Source: Pseudo-nitzschia pungens
Lineage: Eukaryota; Bacillariophyta; Bacillariophyceae; Bacillariales; Bacillariaceae
Assembly: GCA_037355855.1 (NCBI GenBank)
Contig: CM074768.1
Location: forward strand, 868,001 to 932,000
Direction: 5' to 3'
DNA length: 64,000 nucleotides
The notes under the pieces were generated by a model. That model did no database searches, had not been told where the DNA came from, and was given only the letters and a program-made list of their open reading frames with translations. Positions 31,002-40,094 of this stretch are shown piece after piece (position 1 is the stretch's first letter; each line of letters begins with the position of its first letter). Position numbers and translations under genes: made by a program.

Positions 31002-32750
31002 TCACGCCGCGATAATCTTGCGGATGAGCTTTCGCAACTCGTCCTTTTCCTTCATATCGACATCCTTCGAAGTCAAGAAGGGTGCAAGGGCTTCAATTGC
31101 GCCCTCAGCCATCATTATGGCCTCCTTGTTACGAATGTTCGAGCAAGCGCCATCTAGCAGCTTTGTCGCCCACTCTCTAATGTTAGCATTGTCCTGGGCA
31201 AATTCGCGCAAGCCCATGACACAGAGAGGAAGAACCCGTTCATAGTCGTAGGAGTCGGTGAACAGGTCTTTTTCATGACAACCATAGAAGAAAGAAATCG
31301 CTTCCTCCAAGAGTTCTTCGTCACTTTCACTCGATGTGACGTCTCCTTTGAAGACGTCGAGGCAATGGGTCAAAATATCCATTTGTTTGAACTCGTCCTT
31401 AGTGACGTAATCATGATAGGTTATTCGATAAAAGGTATTGAATACGTTTGCTATTGTTTCGGCAGCAATTGGGTGGTCGACCGATCTGATTCGAGCCAAA
31501 ACTTTCAAGCCAGCATTCAGAACCAGCATGGAAATTTTTTTGTTTATTGCGGCCTCGGCATTGCAGTAAACATTCATGATTGCATTCCAAACGCCTTCAG
31601 CAGCTTTGAGTGCTAGAGGATGATCCCTGTTAGCTTCGTTGTACTGATTGCTAGCCAGCAACAAAGTTTCGACGCCCTCGTATTTGACGACTACAGTGGC
31701 ATTCACGACGGCAATATCCTCATTTATGCCGTGCTTTCCGACAAAGCAAGCATTGCAAATCACATCACAGGCCTTTTGGATGCACTCCATCAGAAAATCC
31801 CCCTCACATCCGGGGTCTTCGACCTGCTCCCGTAGAAAATCAATTACTTTAACAACTCCCCCGTAAGTCAAGAAGTGTTTCAGTAGTGTCGTGTCTTGGG
31901 TGTGGGCCCACTCGGAAAGTCTTTCGAGAGCCCGAAGATATTCTGCACCCGAGTAATGATCCGTTGCCACAATCTTACAAAGTTCCTTGGAAAGTTCTGT
32001 GGGGGACGGAAGTTGCAGAATATTGCCTGCCGTGTCTCTATATATTGCTCTCGGGATTCCCTTCTTGGCACATTGCTTCGGTCGTTGTGGGAGCGTGCCA
32101 ACGCCAGTTTTGTCATGAACGTTGCTATCTTTCTCTTCGTTGTCTCTCTTGACAATGTCTTCCTCATCATTTTTGTTACTACGATAGTCTTTTTTGATCC
32201 CGATTTCGTTATCATTATCCGCATCGTAAAGCGGGTGAGATTCTTCTTCGATCTTATGGAGTACTTCTGACATGAAAGGAGAGCTGCGGAGATCTTTGCG
32301 ATGCCGTTCCATATCTTCCTCGTAATTGCTACGATCTCCTTCATCGGAGTAGTTGTCAACATTGGACTTATTCTCTTCTAAACATTTGTGGAGTTGCTTT
32401 GTGGTAACGCTACTGCACTCGTCGTTAGTGTCGTTAACATTGTGATGATGGACAGATATCGTCTGTGGTTTCGGGAGATTAGCAATGTCAATGAGACTAG
32501 CTTCAACGTCATTGTCGTTGTCTAAATAAAGATCATCATCACTATCGTCACTATCGTCGACATCGCTCATTGGATCAGGTACCTTAACGCCTAATCGCCG
32601 GTCGGTACAATCGTCACCGCTCCCATGGGAATCGTCGCTCGATTCGGGAGTTGACGGAGCTGTGGCGATGTCTTCTTCACTTTTTTCTTTCTTCGACTTG
32701 GACTTGTTTCGGACCCCGATCCGCCATCGCTTCTTGGTTCCTAAACCCAT
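31002..32750 (-). CDS. Armadillo-like repeat protein with acidic N-terminus
   Basis: Encodes 582 residues from ATG at 32750. Residues 1-30 are basic (KKRWRIGVRNKSKSKKEK). Residues 30-240 are highly charged, with Asp/Glu/Asn clusters (DVDDSDDSDDDLYLDNDND) and probably disordered. Residues about 250-580 are all-helical with armadillo/HEAT-like periodicity: YLRALERLSEWAHTQDTTLLKHFLTYGGVVKVIDFL, ALKAAEGVWNAIMNVYCNAEA, AAETIANVFNTF and EWATKLLDGACSNIRNKEAIM. Such solenoids bind other proteins; no enzyme motif is visible. It is a single exon that ends with TGA. A cytosolic or nuclear scaffold is inferred. Confidence 0.75.
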   Translation of the reverse strand: MGLGTKKRWRIGVRNKSKSKKEKSEEDIATAPSTPESSDDSHGSGDDCTDRRLGVKVPDPMSDVDDSDDSDDDLYLDNDNDVEASLIDIANLPKPQTISVHHHNVNDTNDECSSVTTKQLHKCLEENKSNVDNYSDEGDRSNYEEDMERHRKDLRSSPFMSEVLHKIEEESHPLYDADNDNEIGIKKDYRSNKNDEEDIVKRDNEEKDSNVHDKTGVGTLPQRPKQCAKKGIPRAIYRDTAGNILQLPSPTELSKELCKIVATDHYSGAEYLRALERLSEWAHTQDTTLLKHFLTYGGVVKVIDFLREQVEDPGCEGDFLMECIQKACDVICNACFVGKHGINEDIAVVNATVVVKYEGVETLLLASNQYNEANRDHPLALKAAEGVWNAIMNVYCNAEAAINKKISMLVLNAGLKVLARIRSVDHPIAAETIANVFNTFYRITYHDYVTKDEFKQMDILTHCLDVFKGDVTSSESDEELLEEAISFFYGCHEKDLFTDSYDYERVLPLCVMGLREFAQDNANIREWATKLLDGACSNIRNKEAIMMAEGAIEALAPFLTSKDVDMKEKDELRKLIRKIIAA

Positions 32751-33258
32751 TAGTAATACCTTCTTTTCAATTTCGGTTTATTTTTTGTATGGTATGTTTT
32801 GAGTCAGTTATAGGACCAAAACGTTATGCGTCTAGGAAGAATGTACAGTAATCTAAATTGTGAATAGTGAGCGAAGAACTCGAAGGAATGATGAAGGAGA
32901 AATTGTCGATTGCTTCAAAGGGGATGAAGCTGAACACGAGATTCAAAAAACTACTGCACCAGTACAGGTTCGGATCAGGATGTTGCGATTCGTGTTATCC
33001 TTAAGTGACCGATTTCGATGAAAGTATAAGTAGGGGAAAACAATGTGAATGAACTTTGGCGAAAGACAACGTTGATTTATGCTCAGATTTGTGTCCTTCA
33101 ATGTCACTTAATTCTATTGCAGATAAGCCGAGGGGGAAAAAGCTTGGGTCCTCCTTTCACCATCCCTTACTCTCTCAGGCACACCCTAAGATTTACCATA
33201 CCGGTACCGGTACGTAAAAAAAGAGAAACGAAAATAATGATGGATTCTCATTGGCTAA
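32751..33258. other. Upstream region of the armadillo-like gene
   Basis: No gene seen. Contains TACCATACCGGTACCGGTACG (33196-33216) just before the MITE and the large transposon. Confidence 0.5.
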
Positions 33259-33359
33259 TACTACAAAATTCTTATCAGCTGTCCCCCGGTTCTACCGGTA
33301 CGTCCCCGACCACTAATTTCTACTGAAACCCGTGGACAGATGATAAGAATTTTGTAGTA
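33259..33359. mobile_element. MITE-like unit, copy 3, beside the transposon end
   Basis: About 101 bp with near-perfect inverted ends (TACTACAAAATTCTTATCAG and CTGATAAGAATTTTGTAGTA, one mismatch in the right arm). It lies 7 bp from the left end of the large transposon, whose terminus (TACTACGGAATTCCTATCAA) it resembles. TA at both outer edges fits a TA target duplication. Confidence 0.8.
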
Positions 33360-33368
33360 TCTCCAATA

Positions 33369-33742
33369 CTACGGAATTCCTATCAACTGATCCCCCCACC
33401 TTTTTAATCAGATTAGAAAGCTTTTTTACGTCGTAATTTAGTGTAGGATCAATTGTGCTCAATTGGGCTCAATTGGGCTCTGTTTCGACACCGTTGTTAG
33501 AACACTGATTTTCTTCATTCTTTTCCTTCACTGCTCCTTCTTTCACCCCGGACCATGGTGATTGCCCAAATCCTGTTGCAACACACCCATCGAATCCATT
33601 TTCCTTGTCCAGAGCAAACCTTGCATCGAGAGTGCATCTGAGCCCTTTTTTCTGCTGAAAAATCGACCTTCGTAGCAAAAATACCCTTTCCTTCTTTTTC
33701 GGCCGACGAGACCTTCTTCTTCGAAAAATTCCACCACCATGG
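33369..33742 (+). repeat. Left terminal inverted repeat
   Basis: Matches the reverse complement of 43389-43762 over most of its length, with indels. Shared blocks include TACTACGGAATTCCTATCAA, CTTGTCCAGAGCAAACCTTG and CATCGAGAGTG. The repeat reaches exactly to the ACCACCATGG start context of the passenger gene, so it supplies the promoter and leader. Confidence 0.8.
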
Positions 33743-34255
33743 CCAACGTCAATCGGAATTCCACCGCTGGCAGTCTCAAGCAAGAGATCGAGCGCCAACT
33801 GAACCACAGAACTCAAGTGGATGAAAAACCCATGCAAATTGCAGTGAAAAAGCTTGCAATTAACAAGAAATTCTTGGGGACGAAAAGTGAGAAATTGGTG
33901 CACATCAAGAAGATTGGCGATGAGATGATAATTGGATTCTTGAGACAGAAGAAAAGAAGGAGAGCAGCCGATGACATCAAACTACTCACTAAACTACCAC
34001 TCTTGCATAGGGCCAAGACATCAAAAGAAGACGTCGCATTGGTGGTTTTCTACATTGCAGAAATTCTGTACACCACATCAGACATCAGGGTAGGAGGGAA
34101 CAAAGAAATTGGTGATTGCGTCAACCCCTTCAGAGACGCTTATGCTGCATTAATGAATGAGACCAGGCAGCAAATGGAAGCCAACAACAAGAATTACCTT
34201 ATCAAGCAGTCTCCAGAAGAATTGAGTCGACTCTTCTTGGAAGGGGGGGGGAAAC

Positions 34256-34445
34256 TGCCATACCCCGGGTCTACTAGTGATTAGAAATAGTAGTGATATG
34301 CAAATTGTGAGCTCTATTGGTTAGTCTATTTGCTACAGTTCTAAGAGCCCTCCGAATCAGCGATTCTGTCGACTCGCCGATTGTTTTTATCCTTATCCTT
34401 AATCCAGTCCCGTGTGCGCTCGTGACTGTATTTTGGTGCACGGCA
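34256..34445 (-). repeat. 3' LTR of the gypsy element
   Basis: 190 bp, TGCCATACC...GTGCACGGCA on the plus strand, matching 39905-40094 without a difference I can find. A short purine block (GGAGGAG on the minus strand, 34448-34455) next to it is a weak polypurine tract. Confidence 0.93.
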
Positions 34446-34463
34446 TACTCCTCCATGGTACTG

Positions 34464-37400
34464 TTACGATTGAATAGGATCCCTGCAATAATAAGGGTGT
34501 ACTCTCCTGATGTTAACCCGGTCGGTTACAAAGGGCGCAGTTTCAATAGTTACAGTTCCATTGTTATGGGCCTTGAGCACCTTGTAAGGTCCTTGTCGTG
34601 GGAAGGATAGTTTCGGAATAATGCCCTTCCTCTCCAGGGTGACATAGTCTCCTTCCTTATAGACATGGGGAATCCGCTTCCGGTTCTCCCTGATGTTGCT
34701 CTTGTGGATACTCTTTTGTTTCCTTGCTTGGATTGCTTCCCAATCCGCTGGGAAGTTTACAGGCATGAACATGTCCCTTCCAAACACCAGTTGTGCCGGA
34801 GAGTATCCCAGCGTGGTGTGGATGGCACTTCTAATAGCGTATGCTGCCTTGGTAGTGAATTCCTCAAAAGGATCCTTCTCGTGGAGGTCCCTTTGTTCCA
34901 GGTTAAAGGACAGTAGACAGTCCTTCAGCACCTGGTGGATTCTTTCCAGCACTGAGTTGGATTGTGGGTTCCAAGCGCCACTGGGCTTTCTTTTCATTCC
35001 CATGTTATCACAGAGCTCTTGGAACTCTGCTTTGAACTCGCTCCCGCCATCAAAGCCAATTTCCTTTGGGCGCGGATACCTTGCTAGCCATGTACTGTCC
35101 AATAATCGTTGAGTTTCTGCTGCATTTGGTGAGTCCTTCAGGTGAGCCAGTTCAAACCATCCGGTTACTGGGTCCACCATGGTGAGAACATGGATGTGGT
35201 AGTCTTTACCATTTTTGTTGTGGACAGTTGCCGGTCCCCAGAGGTCCACATTGACCCTCTGCCATTTGGTGACTTCCACTGCTTTCTCCGGTAGTAGTCC
35301 ATACTTCTTCCGGCCACTCTTTTTGAACATTTGACACGTGTGGCAGTGTTTGCAGAGGTCCTGAACGTCCTTTCGTAGGCCTTTCCAGGTGAACACTGAG
35401 CGTATGCTCTGTTCCATTCTCTTTTCTCCGGGATGGACCAACATGCTGTGGTACCATTCCATGACTCTGTCCTTGAGTTTATCGGGAATCAGAATCTTTC
35501 CTTCTTTATGGATTAGGTTGTAACCTTCCACCATTTTGGTGGTCAGTCGGTTGTCTTTTTCCAGAGCACTCATGATTCCTGTGTCCTTTTGCTGGTAGAA
35601 CTGAATCATGTCCGGGGCAAGTGGGAATGCACTATTGCCCTGGAATTCTTCCGGCGCTTCTCCACGCGGGAATAGGAGTTGCCGGAGGTGCTCTTCCTCA
35701 TCCGCGTAGGTGAGGGGCTTATTTGGTGGTAGCCATTCCACCGTATCTGCTGGGTCATCCGTAATATCCAGTCGTGATAGTGCATCTGCTGCATCGTTGT
35801 CTTTGCCAGCCACATGCTTGACTACCGGGTGGAACTCCTCCATGAGGAGTCTCCACCGGACCATTCTCTGCGTCGGCATCTGCTGATACAGTAGGTTTAG
35901 GTGGTCTGTGTGGATAATCACCTCTTGTCCTCGTAGGATTCCTTCAAATGCTTTGAGCCCTTCCACTATTCCGAGGAGTTCCTTCTCTCCTACAGTGTAA
36001 TTGAGCTGTGCTGAATTCAGTTTCCTCGTATAGAAACCAAGGGGCTTGCCATCTTGGCATACTGTTGCTCCTAGTTGCCTGTCACTGGCATCTGAGTAGA
36101 GATGAAATGGTTTCGTAAAATCCGGGAATGCAAGCTTGGCTTCATCCGCGAGCATTCTCTTCGCCTCCATGAAAGCTTTCTGCTCTGCTGGACCCCAATA
36201 CCAGTTCATTTTGCCCTTTTTCCCTGCTAGTTTGTTCAGAGGGGCTAGGATGTGGGAGCGGCGCTTCCACATGTCCCGGTAGAAATTTACCATTCCAAGA
36301 AACATCTTGAGTTGCTTGGTGTTCTTGGGGGCTTCGAGGCGTTTCATTGCCTCCAGTTGCTTTGGCTGGGGCTGAATGCCCTCTGTTGTTAACAGAAATC
36401 CCAGATACTCCACCTCTTTTTGCATGAAGAAGGATTTCCGTAGGTTGGCTCTGAAGCCAGCATCATCCAGTCGCTGTAGGACTGTATCGATTTTGTGGAG
36501 ATGGTCCTGTTCCGATTCCCCCTCTCTTTGGATGATTAGGATATCATCAATATAGACCAGGACATAGTCCAGGTCCCCGAGCAGGTTCATCATTACTGAC
36601 TGGAATATGTCAGGAGCGCAGGCAATCCCCATTGCCAGTCTCTTGTAGGCATACTTTCCCCACGGCAGAATGGTGGAGCAGATCTTCTGGCTCTCCTTGC
36701 AGATGGGAATGGTGTAATATCCTTGGGACAAGTCCAGTGCCGTGGCTGACTTGAACTTCTGGAGCCTTTGGATTGTTTCCCCTATTCGTGGTAGTGGGAA
36801 TGGTTTTCGTTGGATGGCTGCGTTCATTTTCCGAAAGTCGGTTAGCACGCGAATGTCCCCTGTCTTTTTGGGTTGACAGAAGGTAGGGGATGCCCACGGT
36901 GAGTCATCATCGTGGGGGAGTTTTTCCAGGACTCCAATATCACAGAGCCTGGTGATCTCCTTCCGGAGTGCTTGTTCAAAGGCATGGGGCACAGAATAGT
37001 ACCTCTGCCGGACCGGTTTGACCCCTGGTTGGAGTTCAATGGACACCAGTTTTATGTTTTTGAGCAGACCCAATCCTCCGCCAAAGAGGGTTGGGAATTT
37101 CTTTAGTGTTTTCTTCAGGGCTTCCTTGGACGCGTCTGTAATCTCCAGGTCATCGACCATAGCGTCTATATCGACTTTGGAGTAATCGGCGTCCAGGATT
37201 TTGGCTTGCCTTTCTTCCTCTTGTTGGAGGATTGGACTTTGTGTGTTGGCAAAAAATACTGCCTCACATTTGTCCGGGTCAGAGAGCTCCCCCATCCCTT
37301 TCATGGGGATGGAGTCGCCCTGCCATTCAATTGTCCGGGAACTGTATTTTATATCCAGTCCCAATTGTGCCATCATGTCGGATCCTATGATCATGTCGTA

Positions 37401-37730
37401 GGGCACCTCCTCATGGTGATGGTGTTCATCCACTTGGAAGGTCCATTTGATGGTCTTGGAGTTTGAAAACTCTATCAACCTCAGTCCCACTGAAGCCGCA
37501 GACTTGGTTCGGAACTTGCCCCCATAGGTATTATAGGTGACAGATCTGTGGTCTCGGTTCGTTAGTTGCCTTCGGTCGACAAAGTGCCTTAGTATGATGG
37601 ATTTGGAGCACCCGGAGTCGAGTAGGCCCCGGAGCATCCTCCCCCTTCCCTTGTGGTCCAATACCTCCACACAGACGTCTGCGAATCGGTTGATTACGCG
37701 CGGTCCGGTGTGGATGGTATCAGAAGCCAT
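34464..37730 (-). CDS. pol: Gypsy Pol polyprotein (PR-RT-RH-IN)
   Basis: 1088 residues. The protease has LLDSGCSKSIIL near residue 36 and a second MIIGSDMM flap-like motif. Reverse transcriptase carries YVLVYIDDILI (catalytic D-D), RNase H has LYSDASDRQLG, and integrase has the HHCC finger (H...CKHCHTCQ) and the D-D-E core (VDLWGP, GFDGGSEF, NPQSNSVLERIHQ). It ends with TAA at 34464. It lies in the same frame as gag, directly after a single TGA at 37731-37733, and its own ATG follows that stop immediately. Expression is either by UGA readthrough or by reinitiation at TGAATG. No internal stop is seen, so it may be functional. Confidence 0.95.
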   Translation of the reverse strand: MASDTIHTGPRVINRFADVCVEVLDHKGRGRMLRGLLDSGCSKSIILRHFVDRRQLTNRDHRSVTYNTYGGKFRTKSAASVGLRLIEFSNSKTIKWTFQVDEHHHHEEVPYDMIIGSDMMAQLGLDIKYSSRTIEWQGDSIPMKGMGELSDPDKCEAVFFANTQSPILQQEEERQAKILDADYSKVDIDAMVDDLEITDASKEALKKTLKKFPTLFGGGLGLLKNIKLVSIELQPGVKPVRQRYYSVPHAFEQALRKEITRLCDIGVLEKLPHDDDSPWASPTFCQPKKTGDIRVLTDFRKMNAAIQRKPFPLPRIGETIQRLQKFKSATALDLSQGYYTIPICKESQKICSTILPWGKYAYKRLAMGIACAPDIFQSVMMNLLGDLDYVLVYIDDILIIQREGESEQDHLHKIDTVLQRLDDAGFRANLRKSFFMQKEVEYLGFLLTTEGIQPQPKQLEAMKRLEAPKNTKQLKMFLGMVNFYRDMWKRRSHILAPLNKLAGKKGKMNWYWGPAEQKAFMEAKRMLADEAKLAFPDFTKPFHLYSDASDRQLGATVCQDGKPLGFYTRKLNSAQLNYTVGEKELLGIVEGLKAFEGILRGQEVIIHTDHLNLLYQQMPTQRMVRWRLLMEEFHPVVKHVAGKDNDAADALSRLDITDDPADTVEWLPPNKPLTYADEEEHLRQLLFPRGEAPEEFQGNSAFPLAPDMIQFYQQKDTGIMSALEKDNRLTTKMVEGYNLIHKEGKILIPDKLKDRVMEWYHSMLVHPGEKRMEQSIRSVFTWKGLRKDVQDLCKHCHTCQMFKKSGRKKYGLLPEKAVEVTKWQRVNVDLWGPATVHNKNGKDYHIHVLTMVDPVTGWFELAHLKDSPNAAETQRLLDSTWLARYPRPKEIGFDGGSEFKAEFQELCDNMGMKRKPSGAWNPQSNSVLERIHQVLKDCLLSFNLEQRDLHEKDPFEEFTTKAAYAIRSAIHTTLGYSPAQLVFGRDMFMPVNFPADWEAIQARKQKSIHKSNIRENRKRIPHVYKEGDYVTLERKGIIPKLSFPRQGPYKVLKAHNNGTVTIETAPFVTDRVNIRRVHPYYCRDPIQS

Positions 37731-39170
37731 TCAGTTGTGGGATCCTTTCTTTTTAAAGGTCTTTCTGTACTTCCTTCTGTACTCTTTGAGTTCCCGCTCG
37801 GAGATGTCAATCTCGTCATCGGAGACTTCGTGGTCAGCTTGGGCCGTGGCCAGTACATAGGAGTACTCGTGGTTCGATAGATTCCTTCCCCAGTGGGGTT
37901 TGGAGTGTTGCTCAGCGTCTGAGTCTTGTTCTTTTGCCACAAAGTGCTCCTTGAGCAGGTTGATGGTTTCCCGGTCGAACTTCCCCTTCTTGGAGGGACC
38001 ACCGGTTAGTTTCCAGCATTTGCCGGCATGGACCTTGCCACAAGTCTTGCATAGCTGTTTGTTGCTGTTGTCCACAGGGCGCTTCTTTTTGCCAGGGGAT
38101 TTCCCGTGGTGGGTTCCTCCCCCAGATGCGGCCTTGGGAGTCTGCTTGGTGACACCGGTCTGCTTTTCGAGGTCGGTGATGCGTTGTTGCATTATTGCCT
38201 CCTTCCGGATGGTGATTTCCAGGTTTTCGAGCTTGTCGATAGTGGTGTTAAAGGAGTGGGTGTAGAGGTCCCAACTAATGTGCTCCAGTTTCTCGCGTTG
38301 GGAGTGGGTCATGTTGGAATCCAAGATTTCCTTCATTTCTCCTTGGGTGAAACTTCTTGGTGTTTCCATTTGGTCACTGCCACATTCCCAGAGGCATTCT
38401 GGGAGATAGCTTTGGAGTTCGGCCATTCGATTGGCCCAGGCTCTAATGCCATGTTTGAGGTCCACGCGCATGCCTCGCATGAATCGTCGGAGGACGATAT
38501 ACGAGCGCTTGCCGTGTTGGTCATTGCCAAAGATTTTGAGCTTGAGGACATGCATGCACTCCTCCATGATATCCTTCCTGTACTCCTGGGATTGGTAGTA
38601 CTGGGTGAGGGCGCTTGCGACCTTTTTCTTTGGGATTGGGGACTCGAGGTTGTCGGTCTCTGATTCTTTGTCCGATCTCGCCGTGGCTGTGTCGGTTTTG
38701 TCGGCGGTTGGAGATTTCTCCTTTGCCTTCTCCTTGGAGGCTCCCGTGGGAGTTTCGGTGGCGTTTTGCCCCATTGATAGGAGGATGTTTGCTTGGTCCC
38801 TTTGCTCGATTTCCTGGATCTTTTTCTGTACGCGTCTGGTTTGGTGGACCTTGTGGGTCGGTTCGGCCAAGTAGGTCCGAGTGAGCGTTCGCTGGACAAG
38901 TGCGAGTGCTTCCTTAGAGAGGATTCTCTGTAGAACCTCCAATTTCTGGTCTCCGTGGAGTTTGTCATTGCCAGCAATTTTCTGGTCAAAGTCTCTCTTC
39001 CAGATAAGGAAGAGTTCTGGTCTTTCAGTGCCGTTGAGAACCTTCAGGTAGTCGCTGAATGCGACTCCACCTTGTTCGCTGTCTACATTCATCTTTACGG
39101 TGGTGGCGTCTTCCGGCCAGTCCTCCCGTGTGATGTTGAAAGGTTTCAGTTTGGTTACTTTGGTCGCCAT
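37731..39170 (-). CDS. gag: Gypsy Gag
   Basis: 479 residues from ATG at 39170. It is charged and helical, with a Lys/Glu-rich middle and a C-terminal CKTCGKVHAGKC finger, a variant of the retroviral zinc knuckle (C-x2-C-x3-H-x3-C). It would form the particle shell and bind the element RNA. It ends HN-TGA, followed without a gap by the pol ATG in the same frame. Confidence 0.88.
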   Translation of the reverse strand: MATKVTKLKPFNITREDWPEDATTVKMNVDSEQGGVAFSDYLKVLNGTERPELFLIWKRDFDQKIAGNDKLHGDQKLEVLQRILSKEALALVQRTLTRTYLAEPTHKVHQTRRVQKKIQEIEQRDQANILLSMGQNATETPTGASKEKAKEKSPTADKTDTATARSDKESETDNLESPIPKKKVASALTQYYQSQEYRKDIMEECMHVLKLKIFGNDQHGKRSYIVLRRFMRGMRVDLKHGIRAWANRMAELQSYLPECLWECGSDQMETPRSFTQGEMKEILDSNMTHSQREKLEHISWDLYTHSFNTTIDKLENLEITIRKEAIMQQRITDLEKQTGVTKQTPKAASGGGTHHGKSPGKKKRPVDNSNKQLCKTCGKVHAGKCWKLTGGPSKKGKFDRETINLLKEHFVAKEQDSDAEQHSKPHWGRNLSNHEYSYVLATAQADHEVSDDEIDISERELKEYRRKYRKTFKKKGSHN

Positions 39171-39173
39171 GGT

Positions 39174-39904
39174 TAATCAGTTTTTATTTTAGTTTAGTTT
39201 AGTTACAGTATTTCTGTAAGTTGTTATTTGGGGTGGAAATGAGCAAAAAGTGATTGCTCCAGTTTTTCCCCCTGAGGTTCACTTCCACGCGATACCCCGT
39301 GTTGTAACTGATTTTTCTCCCAGGCTAGTACAGTGGTGGGAGTTGTTTCTCTCTTTAGCTCCCGGGAATCCTGTGGTTCTCCGGAGTTGTTTCTGTTTTT
39401 ATTTCGTGGGATTCGATTCCCGTGGTTCTCCGGCGTTGCTTCCCTATTAAGCAATCACCGGGCCGGTCCCATTTCCCGTTTCCCGTGGGATTGGTGGTGT
39501 TTGGGTATTCATTATATACCTTTCCGGATATCCGTATATTTCGGTTGTGGTTGGCATCCCCTGTTCGGTCTGTCCACCCACTCAGTGTTGGTCCAATTAG
39601 TCCATTCACTGGATTATGTGTCACTTTTTCGGCACATGTTTTCGTGTTTTTCGATTATTTCCTGTTGTCGACCATGGTCCTGTTTAGGTACTTAGGTGTC
39701 TCTGTTGCTGCTGTTGCTCCCTTCTTTGGGCGCCAACAGTTGCTGGGGTCGGTCTTCCTTGTGCTGCAGACACTGGATATCCTTCTCCCTGTTTTTGCCT
39801 TTCTGTGCCTCCATTTTCTGGCAGTCTTTCGATCTCGTCGGCGCCTTGGCCGATCGATCTCTTTCTGCTCATGGTCATCAGCACTCAGCTTGATTTTAAA
39901 ATCA
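39174..39904 (-). other. Gypsy 5' leader
   Basis: About 730 bp between the 5' LTR and gag, with repeated CCGTGGTTCTCCGG-like blocks (39360-39435). Directly next to the LTR lies the perfect 14-bp palindrome TGATTTTAAAATCA (39891-39904), where a tRNA primer site is expected; no standard TGG-starting site is present. Confidence 0.7.
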
Positions 39905-40094
39905 TGCCATACCCCGGGTCTACTAGTGATTAGAAATAGTAGTGATATGCAAATTGTGAGCTCTATTGGTTAGTCTATTTGCTACAGTTCTAAGAGCCCT
40001 CCGAATCAGCGATTCTGTCGACTCGCCGATTGTTTTTATCCTTATCCTTAATCCAGTCCCGTGTGCGCTCGTGACTGTATTTTGGTGCACGGCA
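39905..40094 (-). repeat. 5' LTR of the gypsy element
   Basis: 190 bp, equal to 34256-34445 as far as I can compare; followed by the GAAAC target duplication at 40095-40099. Confidence 0.93.

Larger units (their letters stand above)
34256..40094 (-). mobile_element. Young Ty3/gypsy LTR retrotransposon
   Basis: Two 190-bp direct repeats, apparently identical, start TG and end CA. The 5-bp target duplication GAAAC lies at 34251-34255 and 40095-40099. Gene order gag, protease, reverse transcriptase, RNase H, integrase on the minus strand defines Ty3/gypsy. Identical LTRs and open frames suggest a recent, possibly active insertion. It interrupts the passenger gene of the host transposon. Confidence 0.95.

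Noticed and set aside
30771..31004. In-frame extension of the armadillo-like protein past its UGA
   Set aside because: The frame stays open by chance for about 75 codons, but the armadillo-like repeats end properly before the stop and the extension has no related pattern.
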